Positions 17,425-26,751 of a DNA stretch of 64,000 nt are shown here, one piece after another. Both the position numbers and the translations under genes were made by a program. The notes under the pieces were generated by a model. It was given only the letters and a program-made list of their open reading frames with translations. It was not told the origin of the DNA and ran no database searches. Positions within the stretch are counted from its first letter, which is position 1. The number at the start of each line of letters is the position of its first letter. Location of the stretch: assembly GCA_902779445.1 (NCBI GenBank), contig CACZBM010000001.1:62001-126000 (forward strand), written 5' to 3'. The stretch comes from an uncultured Lachnospiraceae bacterium (lineage in GTDB: Bacteria > Bacillota > Clostridia > Lachnospirales > Lachnospiraceae).

Positions 17425-19077
17425 TCAATTCGCTTCGTAAATTGCTCTTAACCCGCCGGTACGGACGATGCTGACACCGGCTCCTATGATGATAAATATA
17501 ATGGGCGTGCATATGATCTGCTGATAGCAGAAGAAATTATGCCAGAAGTACGCCGCAATACACATGATCGGTGCGATCAGTTCCGGGATCTTATCGGATT
17601 TCTTTGTAAATAGTACGATGGCGCTGATAAAAATCCCGAGATATGCTATCCCGCCTACAATACCGATATTTACGATCTGTGAAAGCCACTCATTATGCGC
17701 GCAGGTAAGAATAGTATTCTCTCCCCACTTGGCATAGAGCTCCTCAGCATGATAGGTATATACGGTATTATAGAAACCGTCAGGACCGGCACCGAATATG
17801 AATCTTAACGGATCATGGAAAAGTGTCTGCTTTATGGAATCAAGAGAGATCATCCAGGAGCTTCCTCTGTTATTTCCCCAACGGTCATCGAAATAGAGAT
17901 ACCAGTTATCAGACCTCATAGACTCCGGAAGCAGGCCATTCGTATTCAGGATAATGTATATGATACAGGCAAGTACTCCTGCTACCAGGAGCACAGTCAT
18001 GATAGACCTTAATATCTCAAGTCGAGTTATGTCAACCTTTCCCTCTTTATCTTTTTTCGAGAAGACCACATAAATTACTGCGAGAATAGCTATAAGCACC
18101 CACATAACGGGATTTCTGGATCCTAATACCATGAGCTCCCCGGTCTGAACGGCCTGTTCAGGAAATGCCATCTGCATAAATCCGATCACTCTCCAGGAAA
18201 GGAGCATAATGAGCAGGATCTCTAGAAATCTCTTCATATACTTGTTCTCCCTGAAGGAAAACAAAAACAGTGTGAAAAGTGTGGCTACAAGTGCAAAGAA
18301 CGCACTGTCCGAGTCCTGAGTGATAGATGTCATAAATCCGATCACCAGATAGATAAAAGATGCAGTTCTGATCCATTTTCTTTCTGCATACCAGTACATA
18401 AATATACCGATAGGGAAGAATATCATTACATAACTGGAGTACCAGGTGGCCTGACCGAGAGTAGACAGGAACATGGCAATATACATATCGCTCAATCCTT
18501 CATACATATTCAGGGGATCGATCTTGAACCTGTTTAATACCCCAAGCAAATTAACAGCAGTAGATGCAAGGAAATACAGTCCTACCATGATATCATCCCA
18601 TCTCCAGAACCGGGATACAAAGAAATACAACGAGCAGAAAGCAAACTGGGCGATCATACCCATGAACCAGCCGTCATATCCCCAGATAATAAAATCTTTA
18701 TACGGAGAGATCGCTGTGGAAATAAGACATGCGATAAGATAAAACAACACGAATTTATCTGTGATATTCACGTCTTTCTTCCAGAATTCCAGGATCTCAT
18801 TTCTCCTGGCGAGATCTATCTGATACCAGATAAAGGCCAGTAGAAGAAGTACAAGAAACGTGGGTATCGGGAAAAGCGGACCATCAATGTAATATGTAAC
18901 GGTCCTGAAAAAATGCCACTTGGCATCTCCCATGTTGTAGTAAGCATCCTCATAATACAGAGGGTAGATTACAAATATGAGAAAGAGATAAACTCCCAGT
19001 ATCTCCTTTACAAATCTAAGTGACAGCAGCTCCTGCGCCGCCTGTTTCGCTTTAGCCATAATAGCCCGACCTTTCAT
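17425..19077 (-). CDS. O-antigen ligase/polymerase-like membrane protein
   Basis: This 550-residue protein has about twelve to fourteen membrane spans and a large loop near the C-terminal third containing DNWYLYFDDRWGNNRGSSWMISL and FGAGPDGFYNTVYTYHAEEL ... CAHNEWLSQIVNIGIVG. The His-Asn-Glu region with the preceding Gly-Pro-Asp-Gly matches the WaaL/Wzy superfamily, in which this loop joins lipid-linked glycans. The frame also offers ATG at 19059 (MAKAKQ); neither start has a strong ribosome site. With glf directly downstream it probably builds a galactofuranose-containing glycan. Confidence 0.72.
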   Translation of the reverse strand: MKGRAIMAKAKQAAQELLSLRFVKEILGVYLFLIFVIYPLYYEDAYYNMGDAKWHFFRTVTYYIDGPLFPIPTFLVLLLLAFIWYQIDLARRNEILEFWKKDVNITDKFVLFYLIACLISTAISPYKDFIIWGYDGWFMGMIAQFAFCSLYFFVSRFWRWDDIMVGLYFLASTAVNLLGVLNRFKIDPLNMYEGLSDMYIAMFLSTLGQATWYSSYVMIFFPIGIFMYWYAERKWIRTASFIYLVIGFMTSITQDSDSAFFALVATLFTLFLFSFRENKYMKRFLEILLIMLLSWRVIGFMQMAFPEQAVQTGELMVLGSRNPVMWVLIAILAVIYVVFSKKDKEGKVDITRLEILRSIMTVLLVAGVLACIIYIILNTNGLLPESMRSDNWYLYFDDRWGNNRGSSWMISLDSIKQTLFHDPLRFIFGAGPDGFYNTVYTYHAEELYAKWGENTILTCAHNEWLSQIVNIGIVGGIAYLGIFISAIVLFTKKSDKIPELIAPIMCIAAYFWHNFFCYQQIICTPIIFIIIGAGVSIVRTGGLRAIYEAN

Positions 19078-19125
19078 TCTTTCGATCTATGTTTTTTCAC
19101 GATAAAAACACTTTCAGTAGTATAT

Positions 19126-19158
19126 CAAAAAGAGCCCATTTCTTCAAACAGGCTCTTT
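19126..19158 (-). terminator. Rho-independent terminator of the flagellar block
   Basis: A stem AAAGAGCC (19151-19158, minus sense) with its complement at 19129-19136 and a 14-base loop is followed by a T run on the minus strand. It ends the fliS/chaperone transcript just before the start of the O-antigen-ligase-like gene. Confidence 0.75.
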
Positions 19159-19175
19159 CCAATGTTATCATCTGT

Positions 19176-19661
19176 TTACTTTTTCTTATCCAGAAAAGCT
19201 GCGTCTGCCTGGCCTTTCGGGATAACGCTATGCATCTGATTTGCATATAGGTTTATCTTCTGTACTGCATTTCTCCGGTCACTGAGTTCTTTTCTCTTAT
19301 CCTTAAAGAATCTTCCCGCAGAAGACTTATTTCTGCTCTGTTCTGCTTCGATCTTTACGGATTTATCGGTTATAACGGTGATCAGTTCCTGCATCTTTTT
19401 GATCTCGTCCCGATAAAGATCCATATTATCCTGAAGCTCATTCCTTACTTTTGAATAAACGGATTCAAATCCATCATTCAGTTTATCGAGTTTTCCCGCC
19501 AGTTCGCCGATCTTTTCCTGGTTCTCTCTAAGTTCATCCAGATCAATCTCAGGCTCTTTTAATATATCCGCCTGTTCTGCATCGGTTTTAATGATCTCAT
19601 CCAGAACTTTTATCTTATCTTCAAGACTCTCGATAAGTAGGTTTACATAAGAATTTTTCAT
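19176..19661 (-). CDS. Coiled-coil protein, candidate FliT/FlgN-type flagellar chaperone
   Basis: This 161-residue, highly charged, almost fully helical protein (LIESLEDKIKVLDEIIKTDAEQADIL; ENQEKIGELAGKLDKLNDGFESVYSKV) starts 4 bases after fliS and is last in the flaG-fliD-fliS transcript. FliT-type chaperones are small helical proteins encoded right after fliS in many flagellates. The C-terminal tail is Lys-rich and disordered-looking, unlike classical FliT, and overall length is larger than usual (about 120). I rate chaperone function as inference from position and shape. Confidence 0.6.
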   Translation of the reverse strand: MKNSYVNLLIESLEDKIKVLDEIIKTDAEQADILKEPEIDLDELRENQEKIGELAGKLDKLNDGFESVYSKVRNELQDNMDLYRDEIKKMQELITVITDKSVKIEAEQSRNKSSAGRFFKDKRKELSDRRNAVQKINLYANQMHSVIPKGQADAAFLDKKK

Positions 19662-19665
19662 GCTC

Positions 19666-20064
19666 TCAGGCCTGTCCTACCGCCTTTTCCTGTGTATGTG
19701 CGGTCCTCATAACTTCTTTCCAGGTATCTCTCATGGTACGCATGTGTCCTGCGCACTCTTCGAGGATCTCGTTATCCTTTGCTATATTAGCTTCTAAGAG
19801 CCTCCTCTTCACATAAGAATATACTGCATTGAAGTCTTTTGCAACCTCATACCTGTCATCCAGGCTGGACTGAAGCTCTATTATGATCCTCTCAGCCTTT
19901 TTGATATTGGTGTTGGCCTTTTCAATATCTTTCTCATCAACACCCATCTTGGCAATGTTGATGAACTTTATGCATCCGTCATAGAGCATAAGTGTAAGCT
20001 CTGCCGGGGAAGCAGTGAGTATTTTATTTCTGTTGTACTGAGCATAAGCATTAGATGATAACAT
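19666..20064 (-). CDS. fliS: Flagellar export chaperone FliS
   Basis: This 132-residue protein opens with the FliS hallmark AYAQYNRNKILTASPAELTLMLYDGCIKFI and continues as a four-helix bundle (IIIELQSSLDDRYEVAKDFNAVYSYVKRRLLEANI). FliS binds the flagellin C terminus in the cytoplasm and prevents early polymerisation. AAGGAGG sits ahead of the ATG. It lies 48 bases after fliD, the standard order. No flagellin gene is present in this window, so its client is encoded elsewhere. Confidence 0.95.
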   Translation of the reverse strand: MLSSNAYAQYNRNKILTASPAELTLMLYDGCIKFINIAKMGVDEKDIEKANTNIKKAERIIIELQSSLDDRYEVAKDFNAVYSYVKRRLLEANIAKDNEILEECAGHMRTMRDTWKEVMRTAHTQEKAVGQA

Positions 20065-20112
20065 TTCCTTGTCCTCCTTGATTTTGCCTCATATTTCAGG
20101 TTGCAGTACCGT

Positions 20113-21678
20113 TTAATTTCCAAGCATTGATGCGAATGATCCACTCTGTGTGTTCAGCTTGGACAGAGCCTTTTCCATTGCTGTGAACTTATCGTAGTAA
20201 TGGTCTTCCATATCCTGAACTTTCTTTTCCTGAGCAGCGATATCATTTGTCAGGTTGTCATATTCCTTCTGAAGGAGCTTATCGTCATAGACCTTCATTG
20301 CAGATCTTGTGCCTTCTATGAACCTCATGGAAGTATTGAGTTCAGTATATACTCCTTTGAAAAGCTGTGTGAAGAATCCGCTTACGGCTTCCGGATCAGA
20401 AGCGATCATCTTCTTAAGAGCATCATCCTTACTCTTGGAGCTGTCATCATCAGGATCACCGTCTATATGGTACATTCCATGTTCATTCTCTTTCGCTTCA
20501 AAGTATCCGAGAGTAGCTATCCCGAATGAAGCCAGACTGTACTTTGTCCCGTTAACCTCATAGGACTTTGAAAGCCCGTTCTTAAAGAGATTTATAAGAG
20601 AATTCAGGTTACTGTCCTTACGAAGAAGGGAATCCTTTATCTTGCCTTCCCATTTCTCAACTTCCTCATCAGACATTGCGTCTTTCTCATCATCGGAAAG
20701 TACGTCATAACCCTTGGCTGCATCAGCGTTGTAATATGTATCCATCTTCTTGATGAGTTCGTTGTAGGACTTGAAGAAATCCTTTATCGAATCATAGACG
20801 GTGTCTACATCGACACTGGTAACTATCGAAGATTTCTTATATGTCGGAGCGTCTCCGTCCGTAAGCTTTTCAGACAGACCCTTTACCGTGATATTAAGGC
20901 CATTCACTGCGAAGGTATTGGAAGAGGATTCGAATTCAGCACCATTCAATACTATTTTCGCATTCTGTCCTTTGATCTTTACTGCACCGGACGTAGCATT
21001 ATCCTGGGTGTATTTTAACCCGAGCTTTTCTATTGCATCCCTTGCCTGACCGACGCTGTTCCCATAATCTATTTCAAAGTTGGCATCTTGTCCTGATGTC
21101 TTGGATGCAAGGAAAAATCTGCCGTTTGTTGCATCGAAATTAGCATTCAACCCTATCTTTGAAAACTTCTCCGCAATAGCTGTCATCGTATCATCAGCTT
21201 TGATATTAACGGTTTGCGGGGTTTCTCCAATAGTAACCGTAATATTGATCCCCGCTTCGGGAATCGTATAATCACTTGCAAAGAGCTCTGAGAATTTAGT
21301 CGCAGCTTCCGGCTGCTTATTATCATTCGTCTTTACCTTGTCCCCGGTAAGATAACCGGAAGTAGCCATCTGATGCACTTCCAGAGTCTGTGAACCAAGA
21401 ACCGCGTTATTGTCTGCAGTCACAGTTGCCACATCACTGTCAACCGTAGCCTTCTTTGCATTATAATTTCCGGAATAACGGAGATTATCGAGTTTCCCTG
21501 AATAGAGGCTGTATACCTCCGAGTTTATACTCTTCCATGTCTCCTGCTTCCATCCGAGCTTGGTCTGAGTATTCTTTAATTTGGTTGTCTTATAGCTGGC
21601 TGCGGATACAAGGGCGCCTACTATGGCTTCGGTGTCCATTCCGGAAACCAGTCCGCTCATTCTTAAACGATCTGACAT
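20113..21678 (-). CDS. fliD: Flagellar hook-associated protein 2 (filament cap)
   Basis: This 521-residue FliD has the N-terminal signature RMSGLVSGMDTEAIVGALVSA, the strand region TVTADNNAVLGSQTLEVHQMATSGYLTG, AVNGLNITVKGLSEK in the middle and a C-terminal coiled coil (NLTNDIAAQEKKVQDMEDHYYDKFTAMEKALSKLNTQSG). It caps the growing filament and helps flagellin fold. A perfect AAAGGAGG ribosome site precedes the ATG. It is in the flaG-fliD-fliS block, led by a sigma-28 promoter. Confidence 0.97.
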   Translation of the reverse strand: MSDRLRMSGLVSGMDTEAIVGALVSAASYKTTKLKNTQTKLGWKQETWKSINSEVYSLYSGKLDNLRYSGNYNAKKATVDSDVATVTADNNAVLGSQTLEVHQMATSGYLTGDKVKTNDNKQPEAATKFSELFASDYTIPEAGINITVTIGETPQTVNIKADDTMTAIAEKFSKIGLNANFDATNGRFFLASKTSGQDANFEIDYGNSVGQARDAIEKLGLKYTQDNATSGAVKIKGQNAKIVLNGAEFESSSNTFAVNGLNITVKGLSEKLTDGDAPTYKKSSIVTSVDVDTVYDSIKDFFKSYNELIKKMDTYYNADAAKGYDVLSDDEKDAMSDEEVEKWEGKIKDSLLRKDSNLNSLINLFKNGLSKSYEVNGTKYSLASFGIATLGYFEAKENEHGMYHIDGDPDDDSSKSKDDALKKMIASDPEAVSGFFTQLFKGVYTELNTSMRFIEGTRSAMKVYDDKLLQKEYDNLTNDIAAQEKKVQDMEDHYYDKFTAMEKALSKLNTQSGSFASMLGN

Positions 21679-21703
21679 AAGCCTTACCTCCTTTCAGAAT
21701 ACT

Positions 21704-22165
21704 TTAACGCTTCTCGTCTACCAGGATACCTGCCATCTCCCAAACCTTTGCGAGCATATCGAGGGTCTTCTCGGGAGGAAGCTCTTTTATAACCTTCTTG
21801 GTATCCTTATCCACTATCTTAATGGTTACACGATTGGTCTTTTCATGTATGCCGAATATTGCTTCGGAATGATCGATCATCTTTTTATTGATCTCATCGA
21901 CCGCCTTTTTGATCTCTTCACTCGCAGTCTTACTGTTTCCAAGAGCTTCCTGGATATTTTCCATATTGGAACTGTCATAATTTCTGGACTGTTCCTGATT
22001 ATTCTCCTGGTCTTTTGAAGATTCTGAAGATTCCTGTACTATCCTTCTGGCGGATTCCATTCCTTCGGACGGCACTGCAGCAACATTGCTAACCGGCTCG
22101 GGAGCCGATGTGTTATAACCTGTTGCCTGTGATATTGCACTGTTGATACTGTTTATAGAAGCCAT
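21704..22165 (-). CDS. flaG: FlaG family flagellar protein
   Basis: This 153-residue protein has a Ser/Gln/Asn-rich N-terminal half and the conserved FlaG C-terminal region: ISKAVDEINKKMI-like sequence (KKAVDEINKKMIDHSEAIFGIHEKTNRVTIKIVDKDTKKVIKELPPEKTLDMLAKVWEMAG, broken here by description only). FlaG proteins influence filament length and usually precede fliD. The N-terminal half (residues 1-70) is low in complexity and longer than in many relatives. GGAGGTGG precedes the ATG. Confidence 0.9.
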   Translation of the reverse strand: MASINSINSAISQATGYNTSAPEPVSNVAAVPSEGMESARRIVQESSESSKDQENNQEQSRNYDSSNMENIQEALGNSKTASEEIKKAVDEINKKMIDHSEAIFGIHEKTNRVTIKIVDKDTKKVIKELPPEKTLDMLAKVWEMAGILVDEKR

Positions 22166-22218
22166 TTTCCCACCTCCATGTTCGGAAAAAACAAGCCATT
22201 ATGATTCCTATATGCTTA

Positions 22219-22246
22219 TTATCGGACGAACATGCAAAATAATTTA
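22219..22246 (-). promoter_or_regulatory. Sigma-28 promoter of flaG-fliD-fliS
   Basis: On the minus strand TAAA (22243-22246) is separated by 16 bases from TCCGATAA (22219-22226), a close match to the TAAA-N15-GCCGATAA flagellar sigma factor consensus. The deduced start would fall near 22212, about 45 bases before flaG. The -35 lies just outside the csrA stop. Confidence 0.8.
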
Positions 22247-22251
22247 GAGCA

Positions 22252-22467
22252 TTAAAAAAGATTTTTTAACGCTTCCATTCCATCAACGTTCATAGAGTTC
22301 TTATTGGATTCCTGGATCTCCAGATAAATCTCTTTTCTGTATACCGGTATCTCCTTCGGTGCTGCAATGCCTATCTTTATCTGATCGCCTCTGATATCCA
22401 GCACCGTCACTTCAATATTATTGTTTATTACAAGGGACTCACCCTTTTTCCTTGATAATGTCAGCAT
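22252..22467 (-). CDS. csrA: Carbon storage regulator CsrA
   Basis: This 71-residue RNA-binding protein has all family landmarks: MLTLSRKKGESLVI, VTVLDIRGDQIKIGIAAPKEIPVYRKEIY. As a dimer CsrA binds GGA motifs in leaders, classically that of flagellin mRNA, to block translation. FliW, encoded just before it with no gap, binds and releases CsrA when flagellin is low, as established in Bacillus. It is the last gene of the flgM-to-csrA run, before a new sigma-28 promoter. Confidence 0.97.
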   Translation of the reverse strand: MLTLSRKKGESLVINNNIEVTVLDIRGDQIKIGIAAPKEIPVYRKEIYLEIQESNKNSMNVDGMEALKNLF

Positions 22468-22926
22468 TTATTTTCCCTCCTTTGCGGCGGCAAGAATGTC
22501 GTAAATAGGGAAGTGGATATCATTATCACCCTCTGTAAGGATGACCTGTGCTCCCTTTCTGGTCTTAGCATTAATGATAACCGGCGCCATAAGGTTAACG
22601 GTCATCTTCTTGATATCGTGAGGAACAGTTACGGTCACAAGCACGATAGTCTCTTCAGGAATAAGCTCACCAAGACCTGAAAGAAGATCATCCTCCACCA
22701 TCGGATTGTAATCCGGTTTAACAATATGGGGATCCATCGCAGGCATAGCGAAAGCAGGCTCATCAAGAGAAAGAAGAAAGCCCAGTGATGAGCCATCTGA
22801 TTTCTCAGAATCGTGAACCAGAGCAAATTTATTGAGATCAGGAAATCCCACGATACCCCCGGGGAACTCGATGATCTTCTCATCGTCGATCTCAATCTTT
22901 CCAAATAGTTTTGTGTTGACTTCCAT
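22468..22926 (-). CDS. fliW: Flagellar assembly factor FliW
   Basis: This 152-residue protein shows the FliW pattern FGKIEIDDEKIIEFPGGIVGFPDLNKFALV and, later, VTVPHDIKKMTVNLMAPVIINAKTRKGAQVIL. FliW antagonises CsrA and senses free flagellin. Its stop is directly adjacent to the csrA start, which ensures coupled expression. AGGAGG lies ahead of ATG. Upstream, a family B double hairpin separates it from flgL2. Confidence 0.96.
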   Translation of the reverse strand: MEVNTKLFGKIEIDDEKIIEFPGGIVGFPDLNKFALVHDSEKSDGSSLGFLLSLDEPAFAMPAMDPHIVKPDYNPMVEDDLLSGLGELIPEETIVLVTVTVPHDIKKMTVNLMAPVIINAKTRKGAQVILTEGDNDIHFPIYDILAAAKEGK

Positions 22927-22984
22927 AGAATACCTCCTGAGTATTTTTCCGATACTTTAGTACCGTAAATTATAACATAACACA

Positions 22985-23033
22985 CCTCATCAGTCAGCCT
23001 GAAAGGCTGACAGCTTCCCCTCAAGGGGAAGCC
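22985..23033. repeat. Family B double-hairpin repeat (locus B1)
   Basis: Two consecutive perfect hairpins follow a CCTCATCA lead: GTCAGCCT/AGGCTGAC, then GCTTCCCC/GGGGAAGC. A second copy lies at 32282-32331. It sits between flgL2 and fliW on the transcript and could act as a terminator-like or stabilising element. Confidence 0.85.
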
Positions 23034-23041
23034 CTTATACC

Positions 23042-24652
23042 TTATATGTAATTAACCAAAGACTGCTGGCTGATCTTTCCTGTTACCTGAAGGGCTGCGC
23101 TGTAAAGGAGAGAGGCCTCATTTACGTCTACAGTAAGTGTGGAGAGATCCACGTTTTCATTCTCCGATGTCTGGGTGTTAACAGTAGTCTTATCTGCCAC
23201 AAGCCTGTTCTTTATAAGCTCCAGTCTCTTTGAAGAAGTTCCTATATCGGTGGCTGCGAGGTTTACTGTATCAAAATACTGTCCGGACTTTGTCATGCCG
23301 CGGCTGAATAACTGATCTACACGCTCTGATGCATATTGCAGTTCCTTCTGAGCTGCTGCCAGCAGATAGTCAAGCTTAACCTGCTCTTCAGGACCATATG
23401 TAGCTGTGTCTGCCTGCATACTCTGTATCTTGTCCACTTTGCTCTGGGCGTTCTCCATGGCTTCCATGAATCCCTGTATCTCTTCCAGATCTCTTCTGGC
23501 ATCGAGAAGAAAGACTTCACAGGCATTGGTGTTTACCTTAATGCTCTGGCTGTCACCCACGTGGTAATTCATTTCCTGCTTGTGATCTTTATATTCTATA
23601 GATCCTGCTCCGACAACACCATCAAGTCCTTTATCTACACAATTGAAGTAGTACTCCGGCTTGGCGTCACCTATTTCCCAGTTTTCTTTATCATATTTGA
23701 TGGAAATATCATATCCCTTTGAAAAATATTCATTTAATTTCTCCTGGGCCTTCTTATTAAATATCAGATTTCCGGTGTCTGTATTCAGGTAATAACATTC
23801 ATTATTTTTATCATCAAGCTTGGCCTGATCGATCTCATAATCCTTTGTTATGCACATGCTTTTACTGATCGTTATTGTGGTTATTTCATTGTCATCAGAA
23901 TCCTTGACCGTGATCGTGTATTTGCCGTTATCGTCGAGTTTATCAATATTTCTGTAGGAAAGCCGCATCCTGTAGGCATTGTCAACATTTACCACTTCTG
24001 TCTCGTTGGCAACATTATTCACCGTGGCTGACTTGACATTCGTTATCTCATCCCCGGTAATACCGCTCGCCCCATCCGGCCCGCTTTTACCCTTTCTTGC
24101 CGTGAATTCATAGGTCTCAATATCAGAAGCTTCGAAATGCTCTGTAATATCCTTGTATGCAAATTTGGCACCCGTCATGGCATCATCTCTTTTTTCAAAA
24201 TCCTCAGCCGTGAAGGTGAGGGTATGTTCTGTGCGATAACCTGTGAAGAGGTACCTGTCCTCACTGGCGGTATTCCCCACATCAAAGTACTCATTCACAA
24301 GATGAACCATGTTTTCATAGTAGATCTTCTTATCCTTTATCTCATTGGTTCCATTCGCCGCAGACGTATACTCCGCCTTCAGATCACGCATAAGTTCCTT
24401 TGCAGTATCAATAGCTGATGCCGTGCTTTCGGTCCAGCTCACCGCATCAGATGCGTTTCTGTCGAGATACTGGGATACTTCGGAGAGACTACTCCTGAAT
24501 CTTAAAGACCTCACTGCAGTAATGGGGTCATCTGAAGGATCTGTATATTTCTTCTGTGTAGCCATCTGAGTGTTTAATTGATCCAAACGGCTCTTATTAT
24601 TATTAATGTTGTACACAGAATTGCTGTTCATCATTTTACGGGTAACTCGCAT
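23042..24652 (-). CDS. flgL: Flagellar hook-filament junction protein FlgL, second copy
   Basis: This 536-residue protein is a FlgL: N-terminal D0/D1 region MRVTRKMMNSNSVYNINNNKSRLDQL, DPITAVRSLRFRSSLSEVSQY, NANGT-type EYTSAANGT and the C-terminal ALQVTGKISQQSLVNYI. It is longer than classical FlgL (about 300) because of an inserted outer domain at about 150-380. The ends are nearly identical in layout to the neighbouring flgL1 gene, so the two are paralogues from duplication. AGGAGGG precedes the ATG. Protein secreted by the flagellar export system to join hook and filament. Confidence 0.92.
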   Translation of the reverse strand: MRVTRKMMNSNSVYNINNNKSRLDQLNTQMATQKKYTDPSDDPITAVRSLRFRSSLSEVSQYLDRNASDAVSWTESTASAIDTAKELMRDLKAEYTSAANGTNEIKDKKIYYENMVHLVNEYFDVGNTASEDRYLFTGYRTEHTLTFTAEDFEKRDDAMTGAKFAYKDITEHFEASDIETYEFTARKGKSGPDGASGITGDEITNVKSATVNNVANETEVVNVDNAYRMRLSYRNIDKLDDNGKYTITVKDSDDNEITTITISKSMCITKDYEIDQAKLDDKNNECYYLNTDTGNLIFNKKAQEKLNEYFSKGYDISIKYDKENWEIGDAKPEYYFNCVDKGLDGVVGAGSIEYKDHKQEMNYHVGDSQSIKVNTNACEVFLLDARRDLEEIQGFMEAMENAQSKVDKIQSMQADTATYGPEEQVKLDYLLAAAQKELQYASERVDQLFSRGMTKSGQYFDTVNLAATDIGTSSKRLELIKNRLVADKTTVNTQTSENENVDLSTLTVDVNEASLLYSAALQVTGKISQQSLVNYI

Positions 24653-24827
24653 ACTTTGCCCTCCTGACCTTCTGATAAGTGCGACTCCATTCGGCCTTAG
24701 GGGGCTTCATCCGTGAAACCCGCGTATTTACAAATCATTTAAAATGAAATCCGGTCGTGCCGTTCATATTATTTATCGGCAGGACCGGAGTATTTCTGTA
24801 GGGGAGAATATGAAATTTTTATTTTGA

Positions 24828-24897
24828 TGTCATCCTGAGCGTTAGCGAAGGATCTTTTCTGGTAATATAGAGATTCTTCGCTTCGCTCAGAATGACA
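24828..24897. repeat. Family A repeat, head-to-head pair (locus A2)
   Basis: A C-type unit (ATCCT...AGGAT) from 24828 faces a T-type unit (ATTCT...AGAAT) ending at 24897. It lies in the 362-base gap between flgL1 and flgL2. This gap holds no gene; apart from the pair and the tandem array that follows, nothing else is recognisable. Confidence 0.9.
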
Positions 24898-25003
24898 GCG
24901 GAGTCACGTTTCTTCTTATTCTGCGTCAGAATGACAGCGGAATCACGTTTCTTCTTATTCTGCGTCAGAATGACAGCGGAATCATGTTTCTTCTTATTCT
25001 GTG
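24887..25003. repeat. Tandem array of 3 x 39 bp grown from a family A arm
   Basis: Three head-to-tail copies (24887-24925, 24926-24964, 24965-25003) each begin with TCAGAATGACAGCGGA and end in TTCTTCTTATTCTG. The first is continuous with the right arm of the preceding repeat, so the array appears to have arisen by slippage or duplication from it. Copies differ by only one or two bases. It ends just before the flgL1 stop codon. Confidence 0.9.
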
Positions 25004-25014
25004 ATGAGAAGGCT

Positions 25015-26736
25015 TTATAGGAAGTTCACCAGGGACTGCTGGCTGATCTTTCCTGTTACCTGAAGCGCCGCGCCATAGGAAAGGGTTGCGGCATTCACAT
25101 CAACTGCCGTGGTAGTGATATCAATATTTTCGTTATCAGACGCCTGAGCCGTGATAGTGGTCTGATTTTCAGTAAGGCGGTTCCTGATGATCGTAAGACG
25201 CTTCACCGTGGTCCCCATATCTGTGCCTGCAAGGTTCGCGGTATCAAAATAGTCCTGAGACTTGGTCATTCCATTACTGTATAGCTTATCAACCTTTTCC
25301 GTAGCGTATTTGAATTCTTTTTCTGCCGCAGCGAGAAGATATCCAATATCCTCAAGTTCTTTTTCCGAATATCTAAGAGAATCCTCTTTCATTTCCTTAA
25401 GCTTGTTAACTTTCTCTTCTGCAGCTTCAACTGCTTTCAGGGCGTCTCTGATCTCATTCAGATCCCGGATCGCATCAAGGGAAAATACCCTGTTTGCGTT
25501 TGTATTTACCTTGATAACCTGATTGTCGCCAACGTTATATTCGATCGATTGTTCATGATCTGAATAATCCATGGCCTTTTTTATATCGGTACCTATTCCT
25601 ATATCCACACAATCAAAATAATGCTCCGGTTTAACATCTCCATCTTCCCAGGAAGTTTTGTTGTATGAAAATGATACTTTCCCGCCATTATTCATGGCTG
25701 TAGAAAATTTCTCCTGTATTTTCTGTCCAAATATCAGATTTCCTGTTTTATAATTCAGAAATACTTTATCACCTGTCAGATCATCCGAATTGATATCATA
25801 ATCATTCTCAATAAAGGTGACAGGATAGTGATCTATTATATTATTCTCCTTATCCAAAATGAATATCTCTTTATTATCTTTTCCGGTCGCTGTTTTTGTT
25901 TCTTTTATCGGATTTCCATATATGTCTTCTATGAGTTTTCCATCTTTGTCCTTTTTATATCCCTGATATGTATACTCTTTCGGATCAATATCCTCATATG
26001 AAAGCCTAAGGCGATATGCCTCAACATTTTGAATATGGGTTTCATCCACCTTTGCCCGTGTATCCGGATTTATGGCTGCTATCTCTTCCAGCGTAATACC
26101 GGGGGTCTTTTCTTCCGGATCCCCTGTCGCTGTGTCCGTTATTCTGGCTGTAAATGTATATCCCTGCAGATCATTGATATCAAAGGTTTCCGTAATATCC
26201 ACATATTTGAAGGTATTTACATGGCTGTTTGAAATATCATCCGTAGTACCTGCAGCTTTTTTATCCTTAACCCTGTCATCAAAGTTCTTTTCATTAAAAG
26301 TAAAGCTGTCTACTGTCCTGGCTCCGGTAAATACGTATCTATTCTCATTGGTGGTATTTCCCACGGCATAGAACTCGTTGACCAGATTCATCATATTATT
26401 GTAATAGACCCATCTGTCTTCATTTTTATTGGTTCCGTTGGCTGCAGAAGTATACTCAGACTTAAGCGAACGCAGGATATCCTTGCCGGTATCAATAGCT
26501 GTCTGGGTGGTGTCTGTCCAGCTTATGGCATCGGTTACATTCTTTCCGAGAAACTGCTCTATCTCGGAGAGGTCAGCCCTGAAATGAAGGGATCTTGCTG
26601 CGATCACCGGATTGTCCATGGGCTCGGAATACTTTTTCTTTGAGGACATCTGGTTATTCAGTTTGTCCAAAAGATTCTTATTTTTATTGAGGTTGTAGAC
26701 ATTGTAGTTGTCTGCCATTTTGTTGGTTACTCTCAT
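25015..26736 (-). CDS. flgL: Flagellar hook-filament junction protein FlgL, first copy
   Basis: This 573-residue paralogue of the adjacent FlgL carries MRVTNKMADNYNVYNLNKNKNLLDKL at its N terminus, NPVIAARSLHFRADLSEIEQF, SEYTSAANGT and ends ALQVTGKISQQSLVNFL. The central region (about residues 150-420) is longer and differs most between the copies. TATAGGAGG precedes the ATG, right beside a family A repeat. It is translated before flgL2 and after flgK2 in the same direction. Confidence 0.92.
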   Translation of the reverse strand: MRVTNKMADNYNVYNLNKNKNLLDKLNNQMSSKKKYSEPMDNPVIAARSLHFRADLSEIEQFLGKNVTDAISWTDTTQTAIDTGKDILRSLKSEYTSAANGTNKNEDRWVYYNNMMNLVNEFYAVGNTTNENRYVFTGARTVDSFTFNEKNFDDRVKDKKAAGTTDDISNSHVNTFKYVDITETFDINDLQGYTFTARITDTATGDPEEKTPGITLEEIAAINPDTRAKVDETHIQNVEAYRLRLSYEDIDPKEYTYQGYKKDKDGKLIEDIYGNPIKETKTATGKDNKEIFILDKENNIIDHYPVTFIENDYDINSDDLTGDKVFLNYKTGNLIFGQKIQEKFSTAMNNGGKVSFSYNKTSWEDGDVKPEHYFDCVDIGIGTDIKKAMDYSDHEQSIEYNVGDNQVIKVNTNANRVFSLDAIRDLNEIRDALKAVEAAEEKVNKLKEMKEDSLRYSEKELEDIGYLLAAAEKEFKYATEKVDKLYSNGMTKSQDYFDTANLAGTDMGTTVKRLTIIRNRLTENQTTITAQASDNENIDITTTAVDVNAATLSYGAALQVTGKISQQSLVNFL

Positions 26737-26751
26737 TGTAGAACCTCCTAT

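Noticed and set aside
24887..25003. CRISPR-like array of 39-bp units
   Set aside because: The three copies are contiguous with no unique spacers and derive from a family A arm; no cas gene is near.
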